Counted from the first letter of the stretch, positions 1 to 9,622 are shown. The stretch is DNA of 64,000 bases from an uncultured Duncaniella sp. (GCA_958352885.1 CATWQI010000011.1:53340-117339); one strand, 5' to 3'. Notes: generated by a model from the letters alone, not told the origin. Program-made: numbers and translations.

Positions 1-1030
1 TGAAGTTGGGGAAATCCTTCTCAAGCTGCATGAAATCATCAAGGTAGAATACCTCGTTGAGCGCACGTGCACCATAGAAATAATTCATAACCCTGTCACG
101 AGTCTGAAGCGTCTTGGTCATCCACATAATCTGCGCACGAAGAGGAGCCATACCCGCACCACCGCCAATCCACATCATCTCAGCCTTGGAGTCGACTATG
201 GGATGGAAATCACCATAAGGACCGCTCATACGCACCTTGTCACCGGGCTTAAGGGTGAAAATGTAGCTGGAAGCGATACCCGGCATCACATCCATGAAAC
301 CTACCTGGGGTTTCGGCTTAAACGGAGGAGTGGCAATTCGGACAGTGAGCATGATGCGGTCACCCTCTTCAGGATAGTTAGCCATCGAGTAGGCACGAAC
401 AGTTGTCTCTGTATTCTTACATTTGAGACCGAAGAGCCCGAATTTCTCCCACGAAGGTAGGTACTCGTCACCGATTGAAGCCTTGTCGATATCCTTGTCA
501 TAATCCATCTCGTAAGTCGGAATCTTAATCTGGGCATAGGAACCCGGGATAAAATCCATGTGCGCCCCCGGAGGAAGAGCCACAATGAACTCCTTGATAA
601 ACGTAGCGACATTCTTGTTGGATATCACCTCACATTCCCACTCCTTGACATCGAGAGCCGAGGCGGGTATGCCAACGTTGATATCCTCCTTGATTTTCAC
701 CTGACAGCCCAGACGCCAGTGAGCCTGCTGCTCCTTGCGGGAGAAGTGTACCTTCTCGGTAGGAAGTATGTCACCCCCGCCGGAAAACACCTGACACTTG
801 CACTGGGCACAGCTACCCTTGCCGCCACAGGCTGAGGGGAGGAAAATATTCCGATCTGCAAGCGTGGAAAGCAGAGACTTTCCCGAATCTGCCTCCACCA
901 CAGTGTCATTGTTAATCGTAATCTTTACCTTGCCGGAATGTACAAGGTATTTCTTGGCAATCAGCAGTATCATCACCAGCAGAAGAGTGATGACAAGAAA
1001 GATGCAGACGCCCGAAAGTATGGTCAACAT
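1..1030 (-). CDS. nqrF: Na+-translocating NADH:quinone reductase subunit F (partial, C-terminus off the window)
   Basis: This is the NADH-oxidising entry subunit of the inner-membrane Na+-NQR; it passes electrons from FAD to a [2Fe-2S] centre. Reading the minus strand from the ATG at 1030 gives an N-terminal membrane anchor (about residues 5-25), then the ferredoxin motif CGGKGSCAQCKCQ with cysteines at 68, 74 and 77 and a fourth at 109. Further on is RAYSMANYP, typical of the FAD-binding part of the ferredoxin-reductase domain. About 343 codons are visible; the family is usually a little over 400, so the NADH-binding end lies left of position 1. It is the last gene of nqrABCDEF, 26 bp after nqrE. 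Identification is secure. Confidence 0.95.
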   Translation of the reverse strand, partial: MLTILSGVCIFLVITLLLVMILLIAKKYLVHSGKVKITINNDTVVEADSGKSLLSTLADRNIFLPSACGGKGSCAQCKCQVFSGGGDILPTEKVHFSRKEQQAHWRLGCQVKIKEDINVGIPASALDVKEWECEVISNKNVATFIKEFIVALPPGAHMDFIPGSYAQIKIPTYEMDYDKDIDKASIGDEYLPSWEKFGLFGLKCKNTETTVRAYSMANYPEEGDRIMLTVRIATPPFKPKPQVGFMDVMPGIASSYIFTLKPGDKVRMSGPYGDFHPIVDSKAEMMWIGGGAGMAPLRAQIMWMTKTLQTRDRVMNYFYGARALNEVFYLDDFMQLEKDFPNF

Positions 1031-1056
1031 ATAGCGTAATGTTCTTTAGTAATTGA

Positions 1057-1674
1057 TTAAATCTTGATACCCAGGAAACTCATGAAAGCAATACCCATCA
1101 GAGCTGTGAGAATGAAGGTAATGCCCACACCACGGAGCGGGCGCGGGATATTGGAGTAAGTGGCGAGACGCTCTCGTATGGCAGCGATGGCGGTGATGGC
1201 GAGAAGCCAGCCGAGTCCCCAGCCGCCTCCGGCACATACCGCTGTCCACACGCTCGGGAAATCCCTCTGCTGCATGAACAGCGAACCGCCGAGGATGGCA
1301 CAGTTTACCGCGATTAGCGGTAGGAAGATACCCAGCGACGAATAAAGCGCCGGGCTATATTTCTCGACAGTCATCTCCACAAGCTGGGTCATGGATGCGA
1401 TGACGGCGATAAACATTATCAGCGAGAGGAAGCTCAGATCAACCTCAGCAAACTCCGGACCAAGCCATTTGAGTGCGCCGGCACTCAGGACGTATGTCTG
1501 CAGCAGGTAATTGACCGGCAGAGTCACAACGAGCATGAATGTCACAGCTATGCCGAGACCGAAAGCGGTCTTCACGTTCTTTGACACAGCGATGAACGAA
1601 CACATACCGAGGAAGTATGCGAAAATCATATTGTCGACAAAAATCGACCTTATAAAAATATTAAAATTCTCCAT
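1057..1674 (-). CDS. nqrE: Na+-translocating NADH:quinone reductase subunit E
   Basis: A very hydrophobic 205-residue protein with about six membrane segments, matching NqrE in length and in its opening MENFNIFIRSIFVDNMIFAY. NqrE and NqrD form a symmetric pair in the inner membrane that, in characterised NQR complexes, holds an iron centre between conserved cysteines; a cysteine occurs early (near residue 25) and another in the segment around residue 120. The gene starts 3 bp after nqrD ends and precedes nqrF, so it is clearly operonic. Similar RnfA proteins are the main alternative, but the full nqrA-F order decides for NqrE. Confidence 0.95.
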   Translation of the reverse strand: MENFNIFIRSIFVDNMIFAYFLGMCSFIAVSKNVKTAFGLGIAVTFMLVVTLPVNYLLQTYVLSAGALKWLGPEFAEVDLSFLSLIMFIAVIASMTQLVEMTVEKYSPALYSSLGIFLPLIAVNCAILGGSLFMQQRDFPSVWTAVCAGGGWGLGWLLAITAIAAIRERLATYSNIPRPLRGVGITFILTALMGIAFMSFLGIKI

Positions 1675-1677
1675 ATC

Positions 1678-2304
1678 TTATTTCTCCTGCAAATCTTTGT
1701 TGATACTGCGTTGCACCCAGATGATACATGCCACCACAATGAGAGCCATTGGCGGGAGAATCATCAGACCGTTGTTGACATACCCTGCTTCATAGAAACT
1801 CTGTGGAATCACCTGATAGCCCAGCAAGGTACCGCTGCCGAGAAGCTCACGGAAAAAGCCGACAATGATTAGAATCACCGCATACCCGGCACCATTGCCC
1901 ACACCGTCGAGGAACGAGGGCCAAGGTTTGTTCCCCATGGCAAACGCCTCAAGGCGTCCCATTAGTATACAGTTGGTGATAATCAGACCGATGAACACTG
2001 AAAGCTGCTTTGACGCATCGTAGGCATATGCCTTAAGCACCTGATCCACTATTACCACAAGCCCTGCCACAACCACAAGCTGTACGATTATGCGGATATT
2101 GGTCGGGATAGTGTTGCGCAGCAACGATATTATCACATTGGCAAACGCCAGTACTGCTATAACCGACACCCCCATCACGATTGCCGGCTCAAGCTTGGCT
2201 GTTACGGCGAGCACCGAACATATACCAAGCACTTGAACCACCACCGGATTATTTTTGGACAGCGGGTTAAAGAGCACATTTATATTTTTAATTTTATCAG
2301 CCAT
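1678..2304 (-). CDS. nqrD: Na+-translocating NADH:quinone reductase subunit D
   Basis: A 208-residue integral membrane protein, mostly hydrophobic helices, with the NqrD/RnfE-like stretch NCILMGRLEAFAMGNKPWPS in the middle and a central region that resembles the NqrE partner. It belongs to the membrane core of the sodium pump. Length and position between nqrC and nqrE agree with the family. The start is the ATG at 2304; the 36-bp gap to nqrC carries no obvious terminator. Confidence 0.95.
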   Translation of the reverse strand: MADKIKNINVLFNPLSKNNPVVVQVLGICSVLAVTAKLEPAIVMGVSVIAVLAFANVIISLLRNTIPTNIRIIVQLVVVAGLVVIVDQVLKAYAYDASKQLSVFIGLIITNCILMGRLEAFAMGNKPWPSFLDGVGNGAGYAVILIIVGFFRELLGSGTLLGYQVIPQSFYEAGYVNNGLMILPPMALIVVACIIWVQRSINKDLQEK

Positions 2305-2340
2305 GACGGATGAAAATGATGAGTTAACTTTAGTGTTTAG

Positions 2341-3057
2341 TTATTCTTGCTTCCCCTCACCGAGTGTCTGAAGGAACTTCTTGTAAGGCGTGAGGCAATT
2401 ATCGAGCATCGAACCGACACCTTTCGAAGTGATAGTGCCGCCGGAGATGCCGTTGACATAGTCCTCTCCATCGAGAGGAAGTTGTCCGGGCTTCACCACA
2501 GCGATAGGATGGAAACGTCCGTCCTTGAACACCTGTTTGCCCTCAAACTGCGAACTGAACTGAGGCTTTTCAATTTCCGCTCCCAGACCGGGAGTCTCGC
2601 CCTGATGCGCAAAATATGCGCCATACACTGTAGACCCGTCGGAATCAAATGCCACATAGCCCCATATAGGCCCCCATAGACCTGCGCCATAGACGGGCAG
2701 CACATATTTTCTGGCACCATCGGGTGTTGTGCACACAAATACAGGAAGTTCCCTACGGTCGGCGGCAAGTTTGCTTTGAGCAGCCACATCGACATCAAAC
2801 GCCACGACGCCGTCAATGGTTTCACCCTTTGAGTTGACCACAAACTGCTCTGTGACATATTTGCCGAATGCCTCCACCACTTCGCCCTTGGCAGGAGTAA
2901 TGAGCGCCGCTGCGAGAATCTGCCCCATTTTATCGGCATTCACATTCTCCTGCTGCTTGCCACGTAGAGCAAGCGAGGTTGCAGCCAGAGCAGTACCCAC
3001 AAGCACTACAAGGACAATTATATATATAATGGTATATGTATTACTTTGCTTATTCAT
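2341..3057 (-). CDS. nqrC: Na+-translocating NADH:quinone reductase subunit C
   Basis: A 238-residue protein with one N-terminal membrane helix (about residues 8-29) and a periplasmic FMN-binding domain. The motif SGGTITS near residues 205-211 corresponds to the S-G-x-T-x-T flavinylation site, where FMN is attached to threonine through a phosphoester bond in known NqrC proteins. The covalent attachment here is inferred from the motif. The gene sits between nqrB and nqrD in the standard order. Confidence 0.95.
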   Translation of the reverse strand: MNKQSNTYTIIYIIVLVVLVGTALAATSLALRGKQQENVNADKMGQILAAALITPAKGEVVEAFGKYVTEQFVVNSKGETIDGVVAFDVDVAAQSKLAADRRELPVFVCTTPDGARKYVLPVYGAGLWGPIWGYVAFDSDGSTVYGAYFAHQGETPGLGAEIEKPQFSSQFEGKQVFKDGRFHPIAVVKPGQLPLDGEDYVNGISGGTITSKGVGSMLDNCLTPYKKFLQTLGEGKQE

Positions 3058-3086
3058 AATCCTTAAGATATAATGTGAGCTTAAAC

Positions 3087-4292
3087 TTAAGCCTTAGCTT
3101 TTAGTCGGCGCATACGGCGGGACACATTTGCCTGCACGACACAGTAGTCAATCAGAGGCGCCAGGGCATTGGCAAGAAGGACAGCAAGCATCGCTCCCTC
3201 CGGATAACCATTGTTATAAGTGCGGATAAGCACCGCTACCACACCTACAAGCAGACCATAGATATACTTGCCTGCACCTGTGCGGGCAGCTGTGACAGGA
3301 TCAGTCGCCATAAATACGGCGGCAAACGCAAAACCGCCGAACAGAAGCTGATCAACAGGTGAAAGGAACGAAGCCGGGTAAGTAGGAGTCTGGAACACGT
3401 TGGCAATCCAGCCCATCAGCAGACCGCCTGCCACCACACTCAGCATGATACGCCACGAGGCTATTCCGGTAAGCAGCAATATGGCTGCGCCTATGAGGAT
3501 ACATAGAGTGGATGTCTCACCGAACGAGCCTGGTATCAGCCCGAGGAATGCATCCCATGTACTGATAGGATTTCCTTGGATGTTGAGCAGTTCAAGATTG
3601 CCTCCGGTGAAAGTGGCAATCTGTCCGAGCGGAGTTGCTCCGGAGAATGCGTCAGGGAGGTTATGACCGAGACCGCATATGGAATTGGTTGAGACAAACA
3701 CTTTGTCGCCGCTCATCTGAGCCGGATAGGCAAAAAACAGAAACGCACGGGTCACGAGCGCCACATTAAACACATTGTAGCCTGTTCCGCCAAATACCTC
3801 CTTCACAAATATCACCGAGAAGGCTGTTGCCACGGCAAGCATCCATAACGGAGTTTCTATCGGGCATATCAGCGGAATCAGGATACCGGTGACAAGGAAT
3901 CCTTCCTGTATCTCTTCTCTGCGCCACTGCGCCACTACGAACTCGATGCCGAGTCCCACCACATACGCTACCACGATACGTGGCAACACGGCAAGGAAGC
4001 CGTAAGCTAACAGCTGCCAGAAAGGGAACTCAGTGGCTCCTGCAGCAAGCCAGTTCTGGTAACCGGTATTGTACATACCGAAAAGCAGGCATGGCATAAG
4101 AGCCAGCACCACTATAATCATCACACGCTTAGAGTCAAGGCTGTCATGGATATGAGTCCCGGACTCCGAAGTGGTATTGGGTGTATAAAGAAACGTCTCA
4201 AACCCGTCGAACACGCTCCGGAATGCATGCAGCTTCCCGCCAGGCTCGAAATTAGGCTTGACACGGTTCAGATAATTTCTTAATGCTTTCAT
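3087..4292 (-). CDS. nqrB: Na+-translocating NADH:quinone reductase subunit B
   Basis: A 401-residue multi-helix membrane subunit. The motif SGATPL at residues 217-222 is the NqrB flavinylation site, with T220 expected to carry covalent FMN. In known complexes NqrB also holds riboflavin and forms part of the Na+ path. The N-terminal 50 residues are soluble, followed by about ten hydrophobic segments. Length and start (ATG at 4292) fit the family. It lies 23 bp downstream of nqrA. Confidence 0.96.
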   Translation of the reverse strand: MKALRNYLNRVKPNFEPGGKLHAFRSVFDGFETFLYTPNTTSESGTHIHDSLDSKRVMIIVVLALMPCLLFGMYNTGYQNWLAAGATEFPFWQLLAYGFLAVLPRIVVAYVVGLGIEFVVAQWRREEIQEGFLVTGILIPLICPIETPLWMLAVATAFSVIFVKEVFGGTGYNVFNVALVTRAFLFFAYPAQMSGDKVFVSTNSICGLGHNLPDAFSGATPLGQIATFTGGNLELLNIQGNPISTWDAFLGLIPGSFGETSTLCILIGAAILLLTGIASWRIMLSVVAGGLLMGWIANVFQTPTYPASFLSPVDQLLFGGFAFAAVFMATDPVTAARTGAGKYIYGLLVGVVAVLIRTYNNGYPEGAMLAVLLANALAPLIDYCVVQANVSRRMRRLKAKA

Positions 4293-4315
4293 CGCTATAA
4301 GTGAATTGTTGCTAA

Positions 4316-5665
4316 TTATACTTCGCTGCGGAGGTAGTCAAGCCCTTCGCGGACTATCTTCTGAAGTTCCAGCTTGGAAGGGTCCACGTATTCGGCAAGT
4401 GCGAAATCCTCCGGAGCCACCTCATATATTCCGAGGGCCTCCATGCGGTCAATATCCTTTGCAAGGATAGCTTTTACAAGATACTCGGGCAATATATCCA
4501 TCGGCATCACTTTATCATACTCTCCTGACATAATCATGGCTCTCCTGCCACCGTTGATACGGGCGTCGGGATTAAACGCACGATTGAGGAAATGACCGAG
4601 GAATGAGCGGTTGACACTCATCTTCGACGGGCTCATCGAAGCCCATCCCATGAACTCGTCCGCATCGTCACCTTCGGGGATGACCGTAATCTGTCGATAC
4701 GGGAAATGAAGATAGCCATCCATTGTCACCTTTTCGCCCGTAAGTACGTTGCCCGATATGATGCGGTGATGGCGACCGTCATCATTGACATTGCCCTTGA
4801 GCAGACCTGCAATCTCCGCTCCAATGAGAGTGCTGACCATACGGGGATTCTCGACCTCGCTTCCGGTCTCAGCCACAAGCGTCGAGCAGTCCACTGTCCC
4901 CTTAAGCAACAAGGAACCTATGCGTGCAAGAGTCACAATGTCGAGAGTCCACACCACTTCTCCCTTGTTGACAGGAGCTATATTTGCAATTTGCACTCCC
5001 ACATTACCTGCCGGATGCAACATTGGAAATTCCACCATTTCAGCGCCCGGCACATCCTTGAAGCCGGAATCCTTCCCGACACCTATATATATATTACCAG
5101 GTGTCAGCAGTTTGAGAGCTTTTACAGCAGCCTCAAGCTCACTCTCCATTCCCGCCACTGCGTCGGCGAGCGATGGAGCCAGGGGTGCGGAATCCATGGC
5201 CGTCACAAAAATATCACGCGGAGTGTCATCCGGCAGCGGAACTATATCGTAAGGGCGACGACGCATCATTGCCATCATTCCGGACACCTTCAGCAGCTTC
5301 CTGAAACCTTCGGCATTTGAAGCAACAGACGTGTCATGCTTGATTTTCGTACCGATTGCCGCATCGGCATCGACAGCCACTACCACACGTTCAATTTTCC
5401 TCCGGGCACCACGCACCACAGCCTCCACTGTACCGGCAGCAGGCGAAACCAGCTTCATGTCGACATCATTCTTGTCACGGAGCAACGGCTGACCGGCAGC
5501 AACCCTGTCACCCTCCTTTACATCAAGCTTCGGCAAAAATCCGGGGAAATCATCAGGGATAACCGCAACACGCACCGGCATAACCTCGGCTTTGACCAAG
5601 CTGTCAGGCAGCGCTCCCTTTAGATTAAGATTTAAACCTTTCCTTAGATTAATTGTACGTCTCAT
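4316..5665 (-). CDS. nqrA: Na+-translocating NADH:quinone reductase subunit A
   Basis: The first gene of the nqr operon, encoding the peripheral cytoplasmic subunit linked to quinone reduction. About 449 residues, with the expected biotinyl-like barrel near the N-terminus (GFLPKLDVKEGDRVAAGQPL) and the later Rnf/NQR-type segments. No redox cofactor motif is visible, as expected for NqrA. I place the start at the ATG at 5665 rather than one codon upstream, which would be TTG. A minus-strand CAAAGATA (TATCTTTG read on the gene strand, 5696-5703) about 30 bp upstream is a likely -7 promoter box. Confidence 0.95.
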   Translation of the reverse strand: MRRTINLRKGLNLNLKGALPDSLVKAEVMPVRVAVIPDDFPGFLPKLDVKEGDRVAAGQPLLRDKNDVDMKLVSPAAGTVEAVVRGARRKIERVVVAVDADAAIGTKIKHDTSVASNAEGFRKLLKVSGMMAMMRRRPYDIVPLPDDTPRDIFVTAMDSAPLAPSLADAVAGMESELEAAVKALKLLTPGNIYIGVGKDSGFKDVPGAEMVEFPMLHPAGNVGVQIANIAPVNKGEVVWTLDIVTLARIGSLLLKGTVDCSTLVAETGSEVENPRMVSTLIGAEIAGLLKGNVNDDGRHHRIISGNVLTGEKVTMDGYLHFPYRQITVIPEGDDADEFMGWASMSPSKMSVNRSFLGHFLNRAFNPDARINGGRRAMIMSGEYDKVMPMDILPEYLVKAILAKDIDRMEALGIYEVAPEDFALAEYVDPSKLELQKIVREGLDYLRSEV

Positions 5666-5695
5666 CAAATAGTAAATATGTGAGTTTTAAAAGCG

Positions 5696-5703
5696 CAAAG
5701 ATA
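5696..5703 (-). promoter_or_regulatory. Putative -7 box of the nqr operon
   Basis: TATCTTTG on the minus strand matches the Bacteroides -7 consensus TAnnTTTG and sits about 30 bp before the nqrA start. No clear TTTG is seen about 20 bp upstream, so the -33 half is weak. Confidence 0.5.
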
Positions 5704-5829
5704 ATAAATTAAATCGATTCCCTATTAATTTCTATTAACTGAATTATATGCTATTTTAGATAATTTAAAAAATACTCTCGTTTAAATCTGAAAAATCGCA
5801 ATCCTCGCACAAAAAAAAGAATAAAAACG

Positions 5830-5861
5830 TTTGCAAACACGGAAATTTCCTTTTAATTTTG
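5830..5861 (+). promoter_or_regulatory. Consensus Bacteroides-type promoter of the exbB-tonB operon
   Basis: TTTG at 5830-5833 and TAATTTTG at 5854-5861 are separated by exactly 20 bp, a full match to the Bacteroides housekeeping promoter. Transcription would begin near 5868, leaving an unusually long leader of about 230 nt before exbB. I saw no coding sequence or clear hairpin in that leader. Confidence 0.75.
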
Positions 5862-6098
5862 CATATCGTTTCTAAAACACGCACAATGCGTTGTTTGACA
5901 ATCGATACCATGGAATAACATTTTTAACTCAAAAATACTAATTCTAAACAACTCAAATACAGGAATCCCCACATACACATCCATGCCGTGCCTCATAACA
6001 GCGTGACAACATGTGGAATCCAGCATCTCCTTGCAAATCATCAAAACTAATCAAACAATAAACCAAAAAAACTTAAAAAATTTAGTAATTCAAAAATC

Positions 6099-6920
6099 AT
6101 GGAAGCTCAAAAGCCTAATCAGCCCGCAAAGGCTCAGTCTCAAAAGAATGGCAGCAACGTATCCGGTATCAAGAATGCATTCTTGGTAATCATCGCCTGC
6201 TTGGTAGTGGCAGTTTGCCTCTTCATCTTCTGGTTCGGTCACGAATCACACTTCGAAGAAGGTCATCCCATTGACCTTTGGGGTACTATCTACAAGGGTG
6301 GTTTCATCGTGCCTATCCTCCAGACTCTCTTCCTTACCGTTATCGTTCTTTCTGTAGAACGTTGGATTGCCCTCTCTTCCGCTAAGGGCAAAGGCAGCAT
6401 CGAGAAATTCGTTGCCGGTGTTAAGAAATGCCTCTCTACTAACGACATCCAGGGTGCAAAGGCTCTCTGCTCTAAGCAGAAAGGTTCTGTTGCAGCCGTT
6501 GTTGCAGCAGCACTCGTAAGCTACGAGGAAATGGACAAGAACACAGTTCTTACCAAGGAGCAGAAGGTTGCAAACCTTCAGAAGACAGTTGAGGAAGCTA
6601 CCGCACTTGAGATGCCCGCTCTTCAGCAGAACCTCCCCATCGTTGCTACTCTCACCACACTCGGTACCCTCGTTGGTCTTCTCGGTACTGTGATCGGTAT
6701 GATCAAGTCATTCCAGGCTCTCGCAGCATCTGGTGCTCCTGACTCAACCGAGCTCTCTACCGGTATCTCTGAGGCACTTATCAACACTGCCTTCGGTATC
6801 GCAACCGGTGCATTCGCTGTTATCTCTTACAACTTCTACACCAACAAGATTGACAACCTCACCTACGCTATTGATGAGATTGGTTTCTCTATCGTGCAGA
6901 CTTTCAACGCAACTCACTAA
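6099..6920 (+). CDS. exbB: MotA/TolQ/ExbB proton channel family protein
   Basis: A 273-residue inner-membrane protein of the ExbB/TolQ family, which forms the proton channel driving TonB. Hydrophobic segments are at about 27-46, 69-86, 180-205 and 225-250; the last pair contains the conserved TLGTLVGLLGTVIGMI and ALINTAFGIATGA stretches that line the channel in this family. It has one more N-terminal membrane segment than the shortest ExbB proteins, a common Bacteroidota form. It starts an operon with two ExbD proteins and TonB, so it most likely energises outer-membrane receptors such as the one at 34.8 kb. Confidence 0.93.
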   Translation: MEAQKPNQPAKAQSQKNGSNVSGIKNAFLVIIACLVVAVCLFIFWFGHESHFEEGHPIDLWGTIYKGGFIVPILQTLFLTVIVLSVERWIALSSAKGKGSIEKFVAGVKKCLSTNDIQGAKALCSKQKGSVAAVVAAALVSYEEMDKNTVLTKEQKVANLQKTVEEATALEMPALQQNLPIVATLTTLGTLVGLLGTVIGMIKSFQALAASGAPDSTELSTGISEALINTAFGIATGAFAVISYNFYTNKIDNLTYAIDEIGFSIVQTFNATH

Positions 6921-6987
6921 TCCCTGTTACTGATATCAGACTGGTTTAATCAAATTAATTTAACCTCTAACAATAGATTATCGTAAT

Positions 6988-7704
6988 ATGGGAAAAGTAA
7001 AAATGAAGAGGAAAAGCACCCTCATCGACATGACAGCGATGAGTGACGTGACTGTGCTCTTGCTTACTTTCTTCATGTTGACATCTACCTTCCTTCAGAA
7101 GGAGCCGGTCACCGTATTGACCCCTTCTTCTGTATCGGAGCAAAAAGTACCCACAGCCAACCTGGCTTCGGTGCTTGTCAGCCCCGAGGGGAAAATCTTC
7201 ATCTCCATTGCCGGTGATGCTGACGCAGCCACCAAGGACACATGGGGTTCGGAGGCTCTCCGCAAGACGATTCTTGATGAAGCAGTAACGCTTTACAACA
7301 AGCAGCACCCATCAAACCCGGTGCAGCTTACTGTAGCACAGCGCGAAGCATTCTCTAAAATCAATATGTTTGGCGTTCCTTTCCAGGTTCTCCCGCAGTT
7401 CCTTTCCATGTCTCAGACCGAACAGGACAAGTTCATCACAGACATGACTCAGAAGGGTGTTGGAATTCCTATCAATGACAACAAGGACATGGACCGCCTC
7501 AACGAGTTCCAAATCTGGATGCGCGCCATCTACAACTCTGGCAACGACAACCTTCAGAAAGCCATGAAAAAGGGCGAAGGTATCGCTGTAAAGGCTGACA
7601 AGGACACCCCCTACACCATCGTGCATGATGTACTTGACAACCTCCAGACATTGAAGATGAACCGCTTCAGCATCATGACTGCGTTAAAAACTGAGCAAGA
7701 ATAA
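6988..7704 (+). CDS. exbD: ExbD/TolR-type biopolymer transport protein (first copy)
   Basis: A 238-residue protein with a short cytoplasmic N-terminus, one membrane helix (about 18-36) and a periplasmic domain. The helix carries the conserved aspartate (D20 in MTAMSDVTVLLLTFFML) that takes part in proton use. The periplasmic part is longer than in E. coli ExbD (about 140 residues), as is usual for paired Bacteroidota ExbD proteins. It starts 67 bp after exbB and is followed 5 bp later by a second ExbD. Confidence 0.9.
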   Translation: MGKVKMKRKSTLIDMTAMSDVTVLLLTFFMLTSTFLQKEPVTVLTPSSVSEQKVPTANLASVLVSPEGKIFISIAGDADAATKDTWGSEALRKTILDEAVTLYNKQHPSNPVQLTVAQREAFSKINMFGVPFQVLPQFLSMSQTEQDKFITDMTQKGVGIPINDNKDMDRLNEFQIWMRAIYNSGNDNLQKAMKKGEGIAVKADKDTPYTIVHDVLDNLQTLKMNRFSIMTALKTEQE

Positions 7705-7709
7705 TCATT

Positions 7710-8456
7710 ATGGCACAAATTGAACAATCAGACGGCGGCAAAAAGAAAAAAGGCGCCCAGAAAAAGATGTCTATCCATGTGGACTTCACACCCATGGTGG
7801 ATATGAACATGCTTCTGATTACATTCTTCATGCTTTGTACCACTATGATTAAGTCTCAGACTCTCACCATTTCACTCCCTTCGAATGAAAAGGTTGAGCA
7901 GAATCAGATGAACAAAGCAAAGGAATCTGAAGCAATCACATTGATTTTGACCACTGAACGCAATGCCAACGGCGATGTTAAGAAGGATGACGCCGGTCGT
8001 CCGATGAACACCGTTTACTACTACGAAGGTATGCCTGAAATCGCTGATACTGACGGCGATGGTCTTATCGACAACAACAAACTCAAAGCTGAGAAATTTG
8101 TTGGTAATGACGGCAAACTTCAGCAAGGCATTCGCAAAATCCTCCATGACCGTAACAAACAGGTACTTGAGAAAATCGACACAGAGAAAGCCCGTTGGCG
8201 TGCTAAAGAGTTCTCACCCAACTCTGCAATCAACGACTCTATCTATCAGGCTCGCGCTCGCGCAATCCGTAACGACTCCACTCTCACCCGTCCTGTTGTT
8301 ATTATCAAGGCCGCTCCCGAAGCTTCATGGGAAAGCTTGATTAGCGCTCTCGACGAGATGCAGATTAATCAGATCTCACGTTATCAGATTGACAACATCA
8401 ACAAGACTGACTCCGTGCTGATTCTCGATTATCTCGCTAAAAATCCCAAGAAGTAA
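7710..8456 (+). CDS. exbD: ExbD/TolR-type biopolymer transport protein (second copy)
   Basis: A 248-residue ExbD paralogue. A lysine-rich cytoplasmic start is followed by VDFTPMVDMNMLLITFFML (residues 24-42), with D31 as the conserved channel aspartate. It differs from the first copy in the periplasmic domain, which includes a short Asp-rich loop (DTDGDGLIDNN). The two paralogues probably form a heteromeric ExbD with the single ExbB; this is inferred from gene order. Confidence 0.9.
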   Translation: MAQIEQSDGGKKKKGAQKKMSIHVDFTPMVDMNMLLITFFMLCTTMIKSQTLTISLPSNEKVEQNQMNKAKESEAITLILTTERNANGDVKKDDAGRPMNTVYYYEGMPEIADTDGDGLIDNNKLKAEKFVGNDGKLQQGIRKILHDRNKQVLEKIDTEKARWRAKEFSPNSAINDSIYQARARAIRNDSTLTRPVVIIKAAPEASWESLISALDEMQINQISRYQIDNINKTDSVLILDYLAKNPKK

Positions 8457-8503
8457 TCCGTTGATGACAGATATATATTAACCCGAAAAATCTCAAATGA
8501 AAT

Positions 8504-9358
8504 ATGGCAAAAGATGTAGATCTTTCATCATCAGAATGGATTGACCTTATATTTGAAGGCAAAAATAAGGACTTTGGAGCATATGAGCTCCGCAAGGCTT
8601 CGGCTAAGCGCCACAACCGCGCTATGCTCGTTATCCTTATCGTCCTCCTCGTGGTAGCTCTTCTCGGACTCCTCGCCAACACCGTGCTTCAGCAGGCTGA
8701 CGCACGTCCCGAGGACCAGATCGAACAGACCATCATCGACTATACAGCCGACGAACAGGAAGAGGAAGAACAGGAAGAAGAGCAGCAGCGTGTAGAGGAG
8801 CAGCAGCCTGAAGCTCTGCCCGAAGAAATCCTCAACACTGTGAAAGCAACCGAACTTCAAATCACTCGTGACGAAGAAGTGGTTGAAGAAATCAAGTCAC
8901 AGGACGAACTCAAGGAAACCGACACCGCCGTAGGTACCACTGACTTTGACAAGGGTACTGACGACCTCAACGTTGTCCGCGAGCACAAAGAGGAAATCAT
9001 CGTTGAAGAGAAGAAACCCGAACCCGTCGATGACAACAAGGTATTCGACGTGGTAGAACAGAAACCCCAGTTCCCTGGTGGCGAGGCTGCACTCCTCAAG
9101 TATGTTGCAGACCATATCCGCTACCCAGCTATGGCTCAGGAAAACAACATCCAGGGTCGTGTAACCGTACAGTTCGTCGTTACCAAGACCGGTAGCGTAG
9201 GCGAAGTGAAAGTGGTTCGCGGCAAGGACCCTGACCTGGACAAGGAAGCTGTACGTGTGGTTAAGTCTCTTCCCAAATTTGTCCCCGGTAAGATGAACGG
9301 ACATGCGGTGAACGTTTGGTACACCCTTCCCATTAACTTCAAACTTCAGGGAATCTAA
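8504..9358 (+). CDS. tonB: Energy transducer TonB
   Basis: A 284-residue protein with a 40-residue cytoplasmic start, one membrane helix (41-61), a long acidic Glu/Gln-rich spacer (about 78-105) in place of the classic Pro-rich spacer, and a C-terminal TonB domain (about 190-284) containing FPGGEAALLKYVADHIRYP and the IQGRVTVQFVV strand. It carries energy from ExbB/ExbD to TonB-dependent outer-membrane receptors. It closes the operon and is followed by a good terminator at 9392. Confidence 0.93.
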   Translation: MAKDVDLSSSEWIDLIFEGKNKDFGAYELRKASAKRHNRAMLVILIVLLVVALLGLLANTVLQQADARPEDQIEQTIIDYTADEQEEEEQEEEQQRVEEQQPEALPEEILNTVKATELQITRDEEVVEEIKSQDELKETDTAVGTTDFDKGTDDLNVVREHKEEIIVEEKKPEPVDDNKVFDVVEQKPQFPGGEAALLKYVADHIRYPAMAQENNIQGRVTVQFVVTKTGSVGEVKVVRGKDPDLDKEAVRVVKSLPKFVPGKMNGHAVNVWYTLPINFKLQGI

Positions 9359-9391
9359 TCCGTAAGCATCAATACTGATACTCTAATACAG

Positions 9392-9425
9392 GAGGCTGTG
9401 TCAATTTAATTGGCACAGCCTCTTT
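9392..9425 (+). terminator. Rho-independent terminator after tonB
   Basis: GAGGCTGTG (9392-9400) pairs with CACAGCCTC (9414-9422), and the stem extends inward through TCAA/TTGG. A short T-rich tail follows. The rest of 9423-9622 holds no gene; see the findings for a weak GG-N10-GT motif before clpB. Confidence 0.8.
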
Positions 9426-9622
9426 CGCATGACAGGCTGTCACAAACATTGTCACCCTCCCCCCTCGTTCCGAACCTAACATTGCCATACAGCAGAGCAA
9501 ACATGTGTTAACAGTGCTTTCATAGATGTTAAATCGGTGCCATCTCAACCAATTGGCATGATTTTTGTTTATTAAATATACAATAACAGAAATATGTAAA
9601 AACTCACACCTCAACATACACA

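Noticed and set aside
4706..5320. A 204-codon open frame antisense to nqrA
   Set aside because: It mirrors nqrA codon structure; product is His/Cys-rich without any recognisable feature.
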